Shown here: positions 16,074-25,283 of the stretch, piece after piece | Layout: every line of letters begins with the position of its first letter | Position numbering within the stretch: the stretch's first letter is position 1 | Source of the DNA: Roseomonas sp. HF4 | Lineage (GTDB): Bacteria; Pseudomonadota; Alphaproteobacteria; Acetobacterales; Acetobacteraceae | Assembly: GCF_005222755.1 (NCBI RefSeq) | Contig: NZ_STGD01000017.1 | Span: forward strand, 41,872-105,871 | Direction: 5' to 3' | DNA length: 64,000 nucleotides | Position numbers and translations under genes: made by a program | Notes under the pieces: generated by a model | Seen by the model: the letters and a program-made list of their open reading frames with translations, nothing else | What the model was told of the DNA's origin: nothing | The model's database searches: none

Positions 16074-17840
16074 TCAATGCGGCGTGGCGGCGCTGCCGGC
16101 GAGCTGGGTGCGCACGAGGTCCGCGAAGCGCCCGCCCCTGGCCACCAGCTCCGCGAAGGGCCCACGCTCGGCGACCTGGCCGCCGTCGAAGACCAGGATC
16201 TCGTCCGCCTCGCGCACGGTCGAGAGGCGGTGCGCGATGATGAAGGTGGTGCGCCCCGCCATCAGCGCGGCCAGCGCCTTCTGCACGCGCGCCTCCGTCG
16301 CGGCGTCGAGCGCGCTGGTGGCCTCGTCCAGGATCAGCACCGGCGGGTCCTTGATCAGCGCGCGCGCGATGGCCAGCCGCTGGCGCTGCCCACCCGAGAG
16401 GTTGGCGCCGCGCTCCCCCACCACGGTCTCGTAGCCGTGCGGCTGGCGGGTGATGAAGTCATGCGCCTCGGCCTGGCGGCACGCGGCCTCGATCTCCTCC
16501 TGCGTCGCGTCGGGGCGGCCGACCAGCAGGTTCTCACGGATGGTGCGGCTGAACAGCATGCTTTCCTGGAACACGACCCCGACGTTGCGACGGAGCGATT
16601 CGAGCGTGATCGCGCGCAGATCGTGGCCGTCCAACGTGATGCGCCCCTCGGAGGGGTCCCAGAGGCGCTGCAGCAGCGCCATCGCGGTGGACTTGCCCGC
16701 TCCCGTCTGGCCGACCAGCGCGATGGTCTGGCCCGGATGGGCGGCGAAGTCGATCCCGCGCAGGATGGCCGGGCCGCCGGGATAGGCGAAGCCCACGCCC
16801 TCGAAGGCGACGCGCCCCTCGGCGCGGCCGATCTCGACCGCATCCGGCGCCTCCGGCACCGAGGAACGGGCGTCGAGCACGGAGAACATCTCCTCGATCG
16901 CGGGGCGGACGAAGACCATGTGGGAGATGAAGGCGACCGCGCCTTCCAGCCGGCCGATCAGCAGCGTCGCGAAGCCCATGAAGGAGACGATCTCGCCCAC
17001 CGTCGCCTGGCCGCGGACATGCAGCACGGTGCCGAGCACGAAGATTGCGATGACGCAGATTGTCGATGCCGCGCGCGTCAGCACGGCGACCATCGCCCAC
17101 CAGTTCAGCACCGGGAACTGGTGGTCGAGCACCTGGCGGACGATGTCGCCGAACATCCGCGCCTCGGAGTTCAGGCGCGTGAAGGACTGCACAACCACGA
17201 CGTTCGAGAGCGCGTCCTGCGCGCTGCCGGCGAGGCGCGAGTGGAACTTCTCGACCTTCTCCTGCGCGTCCTGGGTGCGCCGGATCACGAGGCCCGCGAC
17301 CACCGCGAAGACGACCACCAGCGCGATCAGCAGCAGGCCAAGCCGCCAGTTCATCATGAGCGTGAGCGGCAGCAGCACCACCGCCGAGACGAAGGTGATG
17401 AGGTGTTCCCGGAAGAAGCCGAGCCAGAGGCCGAAGAGGTTGTCCGAGCCCACCAGCATGATCTTCATCAGGCGGCCCGACTGCGTGTCGCCGTGGAAGG
17501 ACAGCGGCAGGGCCAGCACATGCTGGAAGTAGTCGTGCATGACCCGCAGCCGGTTGCGGTGCGCCATGCGGTCGGCGAACAGCCCGACGCCCACATTGGC
17601 GCCGATGCCGGCGAGCCCGACCGCGGCCCAGACCAGCAGCAGCGTCGTCGCCTCGGACCAGAGGGCGGCGCTCTCCATCCGGTCGGACCGCGCCAGCAGG
17701 TCGACCACGCGCCCGAACAGCACGGGCTCCAGGAACTGCAGCCCGGCCAGCGCGAGCGCCGCCAGCGCGAGCCAGCCCGCAAGTCGCCGGTCCCCGCCGA
17801 GCATGCCGAGCACGCGCCAGTAAAGCCTGAGGAACCCCAT
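16074..17840 (-). CDS. NdvA/ChvA-like ABC exporter (fused permease and ATPase)
   Basis: 588 residues. The N-terminus (LYWRVLGMLGGDRRLA...FLEPVLFGRVVDLL) matches cyclic beta-1,2-glucan exporters NdvA/ChvA. Six membrane helices fill residues 15-290. The nucleotide domain has Walker A GQTGAGKST, signature [15 protein letters not shown], Walker B VLILDEATSALD and the H-loop IIAHRLSTV. A homodimer should export a glucan or related glycan; no cyclic-glucan synthase gene is in the window, so the substrate is inferred from N-terminal similarity. It diverges from a Bug receptor gene over 141 bases. Confidence 0.88.
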   Translation of the reverse strand: MGFLRLYWRVLGMLGGDRRLAGWLALAALALAGLQFLEPVLFGRVVDLLARSDRMESAALWSEATTLLLVWAAVGLAGIGANVGVGLFADRMAHRNRLRVMHDYFQHVLALPLSFHGDTQSGRLMKIMLVGSDNLFGLWLGFFREHLITFVSAVVLLPLTLMMNWRLGLLLIALVVVFAVVAGLVIRRTQDAQEKVEKFHSRLAGSAQDALSNVVVVQSFTRLNSEARMFGDIVRQVLDHQFPVLNWWAMVAVLTRAASTICVIAIFVLGTVLHVRGQATVGEIVSFMGFATLLIGRLEGAVAFISHMVFVRPAIEEMFSVLDARSSVPEAPDAVEIGRAEGRVAFEGVGFAYPGGPAILRGIDFAAHPGQTIALVGQTGAGKSTAMALLQRLWDPSEGRITLDGHDLRAITLESLRRNVGVVFQESMLFSRTIRENLLVGRPDATQEEIEAACRQAEAHDFITRQPHGYETVVGERGANLSGGQRQRLAIARALIKDPPVLILDEATSALDAATEARVQKALAALMAGRTTFIIAHRLSTVREADEILVFDGGQVAERGPFAELVARGGRFADLVRTQLAGSAATPH

Positions 17841-17981
17841 CCTGCCGCCACCCCCTGCCCGCCCGGCAGAGACTATCCGGCCAGGCGCGCCGGCGCGAGG
17901 TTGATCCCCGCCCCGGTTTTGCCCAGGCTGCGCGCGGCCATATCCAGGCCCGCCGCGCGGGCCCCCGGGAGGAGACAGATA

Positions 17982-18971
17982 ATGATCGACCGCCGCGCCC
18001 TGCTGGGCGCCATCGCCGCCACGCCACTCGCCGCGCCGGCCTTCGCGCAGGCCTGGCCGAGCCGGCCCGTCCGGCTTGTCGTCGCCTTCCCCCCGGGGGG
18101 CACGACCGACATCGCCGCGCGCCTGCTGCTCGAGCCCCTGTCGCGCCGGCTCGGCCAGAACGTGGTGGTGGAGAACCGCCCCGGGGGCTCGGGCGGCAAT
18201 GTGGGCGCGGACGTCGTCGCGAAGGCGGACCCGGACGGCTACACCATCCTGATGCAGACGGTGTCCTCCGGCGCGATCAACCACGGGCTGTTCGGCCCGC
18301 GGATGCCGCACCGCCCGGATGCCATGACGGCCGTCGCGCTGGTGGTGAAGGTGCCGAACGCGATCTTCGTGACCAACGCGCTGCCGGTGCGCACGCTGCG
18401 CGAACTGGTGGATTACGCGAAGGCGCGCCCGGGGCAGCTCAACATCGGCTCATCCGGCGTCGGCACCTCGCTGCACATGACCGGCGAGTTGCTGAAGCAG
18501 GCGGCGGGGATCGACATGACGCACGTCCCCTTCCGCGGCGCCGGGCCCATGCTGCAGGAAGTGATCGCCGGGCGGATCGAGGTGGCGGTGGACAACCTGC
18601 CCTCGGTCGTCGGGCACCTGCGGGAAGGGCGCCTGCGGCCGCTCGCGGTCACGACCGATGTCCGCACGCCCGCGCTGCCCGACGTGCCGACCACGGCCGA
18701 GGCCGGCTTCCCGGCGGTGGAGGCGACCGCCTGGTTCGGCATCACCGCGCCCGCGCGCACGCCGCCCGAGATCGTGGAGCGCATCGCGCGGGACGTGAAC
18801 GCGACCCTCGCCGATCCGGCAGTGTGGCAGCGCTTCGAGGACCTGGGCGGGATGAAGCCGGGCCTCACGCCCGACGGGCTGTCCACGCCGGCGACGTTCC
18901 AGCGCTTCATCGACGCCGAGATCATCAAATGGACCGAGGTCGTCCGGCGCGGCAACATCACGGTCAATTGA
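17982..18971 (+). CDS. Bug-family solute receptor (first of a tandem pair)
   Basis: 329 residues. Signal peptide with RR at 4-5 and cleavage after AFAQA; mature start WPSRPVRLVVAFPPGGTTDIAARL and the ENRPGGSGGNVGADVVAKADPDGYT loop are diagnostic. GGGAGGAG sits about 8 bases before the ATG. The next gene, 79 bases on, encodes a close relative, and a GST gene overlaps the end of that one, so the three probably form one unit. No cognate TctAB permease is present. Ligand unknown. Confidence 0.93.
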   Translation: MIDRRALLGAIAATPLAAPAFAQAWPSRPVRLVVAFPPGGTTDIAARLLLEPLSRRLGQNVVVENRPGGSGGNVGADVVAKADPDGYTILMQTVSSGAINHGLFGPRMPHRPDAMTAVALVVKVPNAIFVTNALPVRTLRELVDYAKARPGQLNIGSSGVGTSLHMTGELLKQAAGIDMTHVPFRGAGPMLQEVIAGRIEVAVDNLPSVVGHLREGRLRPLAVTTDVRTPALPDVPTTAEAGFPAVEATAWFGITAPARTPPEIVERIARDVNATLADPAVWQRFEDLGGMKPGLTPDGLSTPATFQRFIDAEIIKWTEVVRRGNITVN

Positions 18972-19050
18972 GCCGCGCGCCGGCGGCGGGACACCGCAGG
19001 GTTCCCGCCGCCGGGCCACGACGCCCACCGACCTCGGGAAGGATGACGCC

Positions 19051-20037
19051 ATGACGACCCATCGCCGCGCCCTGTTGGCCGCCCCGCTGCTGGCCCTTGC
19101 CCGGCCGGCCCTCGCGCAGGGCTTCCCGACGCGCCCCATCCGCATCGTCGTGCCCTTCACCCCGGCCGGCACGACCGACCTCGTGGCCCGGCTGACAGCG
19201 GAACAGCTCGGGCGCCGGCTGAACCACCAGGTCGTGGTGGACAACCGGCCCGGCGCCTCGGGCAATGTCGGCGCCGAGTTCGTGGCGCGCAGCGAGCCCG
19301 ACGGCCACACCCTGCTGCTGACCACGATCGGCACAGGCGCCATCAACTTCGCCGTGTTCCGCGAACGGATGCCCTACAAGCCCGAGGACCTCGCCGCCGT
19401 CGCGCTGATGACGCGCGTGCCGAACGTGCTGATGGCGGCGAACCGCACCAGCATCCGCAACCTGGCCGACATGGTGCGGGAGGCGAAGGCGGCCCCGGGG
19501 CGGCTCAACTACGGCACGGCGGGCATCGCGACATCGCCGCATGTGGTGGTGGAGCAGCTGCGCCTCGCGACCGGGATCGACATCACGCACGTGCCCTATC
19601 GCGGGTCGGGGCCGATGCTGACGGAGCTGGTGGCGGAACGGATCGAGCTCGGGATGGACAACATCCCCTCTGCCCTGCCCTTCATCCGCGACGGCAAGAT
19701 CCGGGCCCTCGGCGTGACCAGCGCGCGGCGCAACGCGTCGCTCCCCGACGTGCCGACCATCGCCGAGCAGGGCGTGGCGGATTTCGAGGCGACGGCCTGG
19801 TTCGGCGTGCTGGCGCCGGCGGCGACGCCCGCGCCGGTGGTGTCACTGCTCGGTCGCGAACTCGATGCGGTGGGCAAGGACGCGGCCTTCCGCGCGCGGC
19901 TCGCGAGCCTCGGCGCCGACCCGGCCGGGCTGACGCCCGATGGCGGATCGAGCCCGGAGGCCTTCGCCGCCTTCATCCGCGCCGAGATCGCGAAATGGGC
20001 CGACGTGGTGCGCCGCGCGAACGTTCGGGTCGAATGA
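19051..20037 (+). CDS. Bug-family solute receptor (second of a tandem pair)
   Basis: 328 residues, clearly paralogous to the preceding gene: FPTRPIRIVVPFTPAGTTDLVARL, DNRPGASGNVGAEFVARSEPDGHT, and the same ATAWFGVLAPA region near residue 250. Twin-Arg-like HRRALLAAP signal peptide. The GAAGGA just upstream serves the ATG. Its TGA overlaps the ATG of the GST gene (ATGA), implying coupled translation. The two receptors may offer different specificities to one remote permease. Confidence 0.93.
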   Translation: MTTHRRALLAAPLLALARPALAQGFPTRPIRIVVPFTPAGTTDLVARLTAEQLGRRLNHQVVVDNRPGASGNVGAEFVARSEPDGHTLLLTTIGTGAINFAVFRERMPYKPEDLAAVALMTRVPNVLMAANRTSIRNLADMVREAKAAPGRLNYGTAGIATSPHVVVEQLRLATGIDITHVPYRGSGPMLTELVAERIELGMDNIPSALPFIRDGKIRALGVTSARRNASLPDVPTIAEQGVADFEATAWFGVLAPAATPAPVVSLLGRELDAVGKDAAFRARLASLGADPAGLTPDGGSSPEAFAAFIRAEIAKWADVVRRANVRVE

Positions 20038-20672
20038 GGCGCACCTTCTACGGCTGGGCCACGCCCAACTCCAACCGCGTCACGGTGATGCTGGAGGAAT
20101 GCGGGCTGGCCTATGAGGTGCGCGGCGTGAACATCCGCCGGCGGGAACAGTTCGCGCCGGAGATCCTCGCGCTGAACCCCTATGGCAAGGTGCCGATCCT
20201 GGTCGAGGATGCCGGGGACGGCAGCCCGCCACTGGTGCTGTTCGAGAGCGGCGCGATCCTGCTGCATTTGGCCGAGACCACCGGCGCGCTGCTGCCGCGC
20301 GAGACCCGCGCGCGCGCGGAGGTCATGGCCTGGCTGATGGTCGCGCTGACCTCACTCGGCCCCTACACCGGCCAGGCGCATCACTGGACGGACCTGGCGC
20401 CCGAGAAACCGGAAGCCGCGCGCGCCTACAGCCTGGGGCTGGTGGATCGCGTCTATCGGCTGCTGGATGACCGGCTGGCGTCGGTGCCCTATCTCGGCGG
20501 CACGGCGTACTCGGTCGCGGATGTCGCGGCCTACCCCTGGGTGGCGCGGCATGCGTGGGCAGACCGCGACCTCGGCGCGACGCCAAACCTCGCGGCATGG
20601 GCGGCGCGCGTCGGGCAGCGGCCGGCAGTGATGCGCGGGATGGCGCAGCCGGAAGGGGCGGTGCTGGCGTAG
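20034..20672 (+). CDS. Glutathione S-transferase family protein
   Basis: 212 residues. The N-terminal thioredoxin-like domain has TPNSNRVTVMLEECGLAYE, NPYGKVPILVED and the glutathione-site FESGAILLHLAE (Glu-Ser pair); the C-terminal helical domain includes YSVADVAAYPWV. This pattern matches YfcG/YghU-like Nu-type GSTs that act as disulfide-bond reductases, but the exact class is not certain. Start fixed by ATGA overlap with the Bug gene. Confidence 0.9.
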   Translation: MRRTFYGWATPNSNRVTVMLEECGLAYEVRGVNIRRREQFAPEILALNPYGKVPILVEDAGDGSPPLVLFESGAILLHLAETTGALLPRETRARAEVMAWLMVALTSLGPYTGQAHHWTDLAPEKPEAARAYSLGLVDRVYRLLDDRLASVPYLGGTAYSVADVAAYPWVARHAWADRDLGATPNLAAWAARVGQRPAVMRGMAQPEGAVLA

Positions 20673-20679
20673 CGCAAGG

Positions 20680-20805
20680 CGGGGGAGGAGAACCTCCCCC
20701 GAGCCCCCTCCCTTCTTTGGCACCTGGCGCGGACCGTCGATGGTCGGGCGCCAGGTGACACAGAAGGTTGTGGGGGGTCCGGGGGAAGAAGTTCCCTTCT
20801 CCCCC
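20680..20805. terminator. Three consecutive hairpins between convergent genes
   Basis: Hairpin 1 at 20680-20701: a 9-base stem closing CGGGGGAGG with loop AGAA. Hairpin 2 at 20721-20757: perfect 10-base stem CACCTGGCGC / GCGCCAGGTG with a nested GACC/GGTC. Hairpin 3 at 20779-20807: CCGGGGG / CCCCCGG continuing into AGAAG/CTTCT. Placed between the stops of the GST (+) and M81 peptidase (-) genes, so a bidirectional terminator or attenuator is likely; there is no long T-run. Hairpin 1 is 20 of 22 identical to the hairpin at 63875-63896. Confidence 0.65.
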
Positions 20806-20819
20806 GGCCTTGCCTGCCG

Positions 20820-22271
20820 TCACAACCACGCCCGCGGCACATGCCGCCACGGCAGCGCGGCGAGATCGAGCGCCGCCGGCCCTGGCGCGTCGCATTCCAC
20901 GATCGCCACGCAGCGGTCGCGGAAGGCCGCGCGGAAATGGTTCTTGCCCTTGTTCGCCAGCAGCCGCGTCGCGCCGAGGTCGATGCCATGCAGCGCGAAG
21001 AAGCCGGGATCGACAGCGGATTCCTTCCGCGACGTACAGATGATGCGGAGATTGCCCGCGCGCAGCACGCAGGTCGGGCCGAGGTCGACCGGCGCGCCGC
21101 GCTCCATCGGGCCCTCGTTGACGAAGCGGCCATCGGTGAGGCGCTCGACCACGACATCGATGATGACGGGGCGGCCGAAGGCCTCGGTGACGGTGGCGCC
21201 GAGGTGGCGCGTGAGCGTCGCGCCCGGCCCGGCCTCCTGCGCCGCCGCGACCGAGGCCGGGTCGTGCAGAAAGGCGAAGACCGCGGGCACGTCGAGCCGC
21301 GCCTCGACCAGCGTACGCAGCATCTCCGGCGTGTCGGCGATGCCGCCCGACAACGGATTGTCGGCCGGGTCGAGCAACGCGACCAGGCCGGGCGGCGCGG
21401 CCAGCGCCTGCGCGAGCGCCGTGGCGGGGTCGGGCAGCGTGACGGCGAAACGCGCGCGGCGGGACGCGATGGCATCGGCCAGGCGCTCGGCCAGGTCGCG
21501 CGCGGCGCCGGGGTCCTCCGCGTAGACCATGGCCGAGGGGCCGGCATGCGGGCTGTCGCCCCAGGCGAAGCCGCCGAAGATGGAGGCATCGAGGATGGGG
21601 CCGCGTTCCGCCGCCGCGGCCTCTGCCCAGACCTCGGCCATGGGGCCGGCCTCGTGGCGCATGTGGAAGCTGTGCAGCACCATCGGACGCTTGGCGATGG
21701 CGCCGAAGGCCCGCGGCGCGCCGGACAGGCGGCGTTCGAGCTGCGCCAGGGCGCGCGCCGCGGCCTCGGCCATGTCGACATGCGGATAGGTGCGGTAGGC
21801 GGAGGCGCCGTTGAGAAGCTCCGCGATCTCGGGCGCCATGTTGGCGTGGAAATCGAAGGACGCCGTCATCGGCACGTCCGGCCCGATGATGGCGCGGATG
21901 CGGTGCAGCGTGGTCGCATCCGCCTCGGGGTCGGATTCCGTGACGCAGGCGCCATGCAGCGAGAGGTAGACGCCATCGAAGCGCCGCGCCTTCAGCGCCG
22001 CTTCCACCTCGGCCCGCCAGGCGCGCATGGCGTCGTCGGCCATGGGACCGCCGGGCTGTGCGCCGATGCAGGGCAGGATGGTGGCCTGCCAGTCGGGCCG
22101 CGCGGCGAGGAAGCCATGCAGGGCGCCGAGTTCCGTGCTCGTGCCGGCATAGCGCGCGAGGTGCGCCGCGCCGCTGCCCCACTCGCGGCTCTCGAAGGCC
22201 TGCTTCGGTGTGGGAATGGGGGCGAAGGAATTTCCTTCGAACCAGAGGCGGGCAACGGCGATGTGCGGCAT
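20820..22271 (-). CDS. M81-family metallopeptidase (MlrC-like)
   Basis: 483 residues. MPHIAVARLWFEGNSFAPIPT opens the MlrC N-terminal domain; probable Zn-site motifs SLHGACVTESD, FDFHAN and TYPHVDM are near residues 105, 140 and 160. The C-terminal MlrC domain follows (DPADNPLSGGIADTPEML). MlrC was first described in breakdown of linearised microcystin; most homologues sit in transport clusters and act on unknown amides or peptides. Here it follows TRAP dctM by 29 bases on the same strand, so it probably processes the imported compound. Confidence 0.9.
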   Translation of the reverse strand: MPHIAVARLWFEGNSFAPIPTPKQAFESREWGSGAAHLARYAGTSTELGALHGFLAARPDWQATILPCIGAQPGGPMADDAMRAWRAEVEAALKARRFDGVYLSLHGACVTESDPEADATTLHRIRAIIGPDVPMTASFDFHANMAPEIAELLNGASAYRTYPHVDMAEAAARALAQLERRLSGAPRAFGAIAKRPMVLHSFHMRHEAGPMAEVWAEAAAAERGPILDASIFGGFAWGDSPHAGPSAMVYAEDPGAARDLAERLADAIASRRARFAVTLPDPATALAQALAAPPGLVALLDPADNPLSGGIADTPEMLRTLVEARLDVPAVFAFLHDPASVAAAQEAGPGATLTRHLGATVTEAFGRPVIIDVVVERLTDGRFVNEGPMERGAPVDLGPTCVLRAGNLRIICTSRKESAVDPGFFALHGIDLGATRLLANKGKNHFRAAFRDRCVAIVECDAPGPAALDLAALPWRHVPRAWL

Positions 22272-22300
22272 GGGCGCAGGCTATCGCCCCATGCGCCGCC

Positions 22301-23611
22301 TCACCAGAGGCCGGGCAGCCAGAGCGACAGCGCGGGTGCTGCGACCAGGATGACGATGCGCACCACGTCCGACGCCACGAAGCCCGCGACCCCGCGGTAG
22401 GTCTGCGCCATCGGCACGTCCTTCGCCATGCCGTTGATGACGAAGAGGTTGAGCCCGAAGGGGGGCGAGATCATCCCCACCTCCACGCTGACCAGCACCA
22501 GGATGCCGAACCAGACCATGACCTGCGCCGGGTTCAGCCCGAAGTCGAGCGCCAGCATCAGCGGCACGAAGATGGGCAGCGTCAGCAGCACCATCGCCAT
22601 GCTCTCCATGAAGCAGCCGAGCACGAAGTAGATCACGAGGATCATGGCCAGCACCACGAGCGGCGGCACGTCGAGCCCCGCGATCGCCGCCGAGAGTTCC
22701 GCCGGCAGGCGGGAAAGCGCCAGCGCCGCGCTGAACAGCTCGGCACCCAGCAGCACGATGAAGATGAGGCCCGTGGTCTCGGCGGTGGAGAGCAGGCTTT
22801 CCTTCAGCCCGGCCCAGCGCATGCCGCCGAGCGCGACGGCGATGACGCCGGTCGCGACGGCGCCGACCGCGGCCCCTTCGGTCGCGCTGAACCAGCCGGC
22901 ATAGATGCCGGTGATGACCAGGCCGAACACGAGCAGCACGGGCCAGACCTCGAGTGTCGGGCGCCAGCGTTCCCGCCACGGGATGCGCGGCGCGGGCGGC
23001 GCCGCGGCGGGCACGAGCCGCGCATAGAGCGCGACCACCGCCATGTAGCCGAGCATGGCGAGGATGCCCGGGATGACGGCGGCGACGAACAGCACGCCGA
23101 TGCTCTGCTCCGTGTAGATCGCGTAGATGACCAGGATGACGGAGGGCGGGATCAGGATGCCGAGCGTGCCGCCCGCCGCCAGCGTGCCGGTCGACAGCGC
23201 CGGCGAATAGCCCTGCTTGCGCATCTCGGGCAGCGCCACCTGGCTCATGGTGGCGGCCGTCGCGAGCGAGGACCCGCAGATCGCGCCGAAGGCCGCGCAG
23301 CCGCCGATGGTGGCGAGCGCAAGCCCGCCCCGCCGATGCCCGAGCCAGGCCCGCGCGGCCGCGAACAAAGCGCGGTTCAAACCCCCCTTGGTCGCGAAAT
23401 CCCCCATCAGAAGGAACAGCGGGATGACCGAGAGCGTGTAGGAGGAGAACTTCGAAAAGGTGATGGAGCGCAGCGTCGCCAGCAGCGGCATCCAGCCCGA
23501 GATGACGGCATAGCCGAGCCCGCCCACCAGCAGCATTGCCACGCCGACCGGCATGCGCAGCGCGATCAGCACCAGCGCGCCCACGAACATGGCGATGCCG
23601 ATATCGAGCAT
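22301..23611 (-). CDS. dctM: TRAP transporter large permease (DctM)
   Basis: 436 residues with about 12 hydrophobic segments. TRAP-M hallmarks are GDFATKGGLNRALFAAARAWLGHRRGGLALATI, GAICGSSLATAATMSQVALPEM, GGTLGILIPPSVILVIYAI and the closing ISPPFGLNLFVI. It is the Na+-coupled membrane subunit served by the DctQ and DctP genes immediately upstream. It starts 3 bases after the dctQ stop. Confidence 0.95.
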   Translation of the reverse strand: MLDIGIAMFVGALVLIALRMPVGVAMLLVGGLGYAVISGWMPLLATLRSITFSKFSSYTLSVIPLFLLMGDFATKGGLNRALFAAARAWLGHRRGGLALATIGGCAAFGAICGSSLATAATMSQVALPEMRKQGYSPALSTGTLAAGGTLGILIPPSVILVIYAIYTEQSIGVLFVAAVIPGILAMLGYMAVVALYARLVPAAAPPAPRIPWRERWRPTLEVWPVLLVFGLVITGIYAGWFSATEGAAVGAVATGVIAVALGGMRWAGLKESLLSTAETTGLIFIVLLGAELFSAALALSRLPAELSAAIAGLDVPPLVVLAMILVIYFVLGCFMESMAMVLLTLPIFVPLMLALDFGLNPAQVMVWFGILVLVSVEVGMISPPFGLNLFVINGMAKDVPMAQTYRGVAGFVASDVVRIVILVAAPALSLWLPGLW

Positions 23612-23614
23612 GCG

Positions 23615-24106
23615 TCAGGCCCCCGCGCGGCGCGCTTCGCCGAAGCGTTCGGCGGCGACGAAGGCGGCCGTGACGGTCCAGAGCGCGAGGCCGAGCGCGG
23701 CGCCCGCATAGCCCCACCAATAGGGCAGTTCCAGGAACATTGACGCGCGCTCCCGGTCCCATTGCGCATAGGCGCCGTCCGCGATCTTCACCGCCAGCAC
23801 GGTCGCGACCAGCGCGACGGCCGCGCGCATCAGCGCATCCAGCCAGGCGAGCGGGCGCGGCGCCAGGCGCGCGGTGAAGACATCGACCATGACATGCGCG
23901 CCGCGCATCTCCGCCCAGGGCAGGAACAGCGCGACGGCGACACCCATGCAGAGCTCCACGATCTCGGTGTCGCCCAGGATCGGGTGGCCGAATGCGCCGC
24001 GCGTGACCGAGACGCAGGTCACCAGCGCGGCGGCCAGCAGCAGCGCACCACCGAACAGCGCGGCGGCCTGCGCGACGGCGGTGAGCGCGGCGCGGGCGCG
24101 GATCAC
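23615..24106 (-). CDS. dctQ: TRAP transporter small permease (DctQ)
   Basis: 163 residues, four membrane helices, with GDTEIVELCMGVAVALFLPWAEMRGAHVMVDVF, the signature stretch of DctQ, near residues 45-77. It starts at GTG (24104-24106) overlapping the dctP stop as GTGA, which indicates translational coupling. Confidence 0.92.
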   Translation of the reverse strand: MIRARAALTAVAQAAALFGGALLLAAALVTCVSVTRGAFGHPILGDTEIVELCMGVAVALFLPWAEMRGAHVMVDVFTARLAPRPLAWLDALMRAAVALVATVLAVKIADGAYAQWDRERASMFLELPYWWGYAGAALGLALWTVTAAFVAAERFGEARRAGA

Positions 24107-25146
24107 CCGGTGCGCCCGTGGCTCCGCGTGATGGCCTGGATGTCGTCGAACATCGCCTGTCCGTTGCGGCCGCGGCGCGTCATCTCGGCGATCCAGGCCA
24201 GGTAGACGGGCTGCACGGCCTGCTGCCAGCGCGCCTTCTCGGCGGCCGAGACCTCGATGATCTCGTTGCCGGCGGCCTTGGTGGCGTCGATCGCGCCCTG
24301 GGTCTGGCTGTCCCAGATCTCGCCCAGGCGGCGCGACAGCGCGACGCCGGAATCCGCGTCGATCACCGTCTTCAGGTCCGCCGGCAGGCGGTTGTAGGAG
24401 CGCATGGACATCAGCGTCAGGATGCAGCCCTGGAACAGGCCGCCGGGCGGTTCCGTGTGGAACTTCGCGACCTCATAGAAGCGGTAGGGCTGCGTGATCG
24501 CCCAGTTGATCAGCATGCCGTCCACCTGACCGCGGGCAAGAGCCTCGTAGACCCCGGGAAGGGCGATGCCCTGCGGCGTGGCGCCGAGCGCAGTGACCGC
24601 CTCGCCGATCCAGCGGCCGGCGACGCGCAGCCGCAGGCCACGGAAATCCTCGAGCGTGCGGATGGGCTTGCGGGTCGTGTGCACCAGCGCGCGGTCGGTC
24701 GCGTTGATGGCGATGACCTTGATGCCGCGCAGCTCGTTGTCCGCCAGGTGCTTCAGCGCGTATTCCATCGCCGCCGGGGACTGGCTGATGGACCGGCCGG
24801 TGTTGAGGAAGGGCAGCTCCAGCCCCTCGATCCCCATGAAGCGGCCGGGCGTGAAGCCGGGCACGGTCCAGATGATGTCGACGACGCCGTCTTCCAGCTG
24901 CTGCACCAGGTCGCGCGGCTGCCCGCCCAGCTGCATGCCGGGATAGACCTCGACCTTGATGCGCCCGCCCGAGGCGGTGCCGATCCGCTCGGCCCAGCGG
25001 TCGAGATGCATGGTGTGGTCGAGCGCGGTCGGCGAGGAGAAGGAATGCAGCCGGAAGGTGAATTGCGGCGCGCCCTGCGCGCGAAGCATCCCCGGAGCCG
25101 CGACGCCCGCGCCGGCCAGCGCCAGCATATTTCGCCTGTTCAGCAT
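24103..25146 (-). CDS. dctP: TRAP transporter solute receptor (DctP)
   Basis: 347 residues with a signal peptide (LNRRNMLALAGAGVAAPGMLRAQ). The mature part has FTFRLHSFSSPTALDHT, GGRIKVEVYPGMQLGGQPRDLVQQLEDGVVDI and GLRLRVAGRWIGEAVTALGATP, the region holding the conserved carboxylate-binding Arg. It begins the TRAP operon; the 137 bases before it separate it from the racemase homologue upstream on the same strand and show no clear hairpin. Ligand unknown, likely an organic acid. Confidence 0.93.
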   Translation of the reverse strand: MLNRRNMLALAGAGVAAPGMLRAQGAPQFTFRLHSFSSPTALDHTMHLDRWAERIGTASGGRIKVEVYPGMQLGGQPRDLVQQLEDGVVDIIWTVPGFTPGRFMGIEGLELPFLNTGRSISQSPAAMEYALKHLADNELRGIKVIAINATDRALVHTTRKPIRTLEDFRGLRLRVAGRWIGEAVTALGATPQGIALPGVYEALARGQVDGMLINWAITQPYRFYEVAKFHTEPPGGLFQGCILTLMSMRSYNRLPADLKTVIDADSGVALSRRLGEIWDSQTQGAIDATKAAGNEIIEVSAAEKARWQQAVQPVYLAWIAEMTRRGRNGQAMFDDIQAITRSHGRTG

Positions 25147-25283
25147 GGAAGCCCCCTGTCCCGTCTCGTCAACAGGAAGAACCAGAGGCGGAATCGTGCT
25201 CGAGGGGAAGGGGCTTTCTCGCACCGATCGTCGAGGAGACGGCGCTTCTCCGGCTTGATTGCGCGCCCGCTGGGCAACGGCGC

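Noticed and set aside
16077..18971. Long plus-strand frame joining the region opposite the NdvA-like gene to the Bug receptor
   Set aside because: Only the part from 17982 carries a signal peptide and Bug motifs and it has a good ribosome site; the upstream part is antisense to the exporter.
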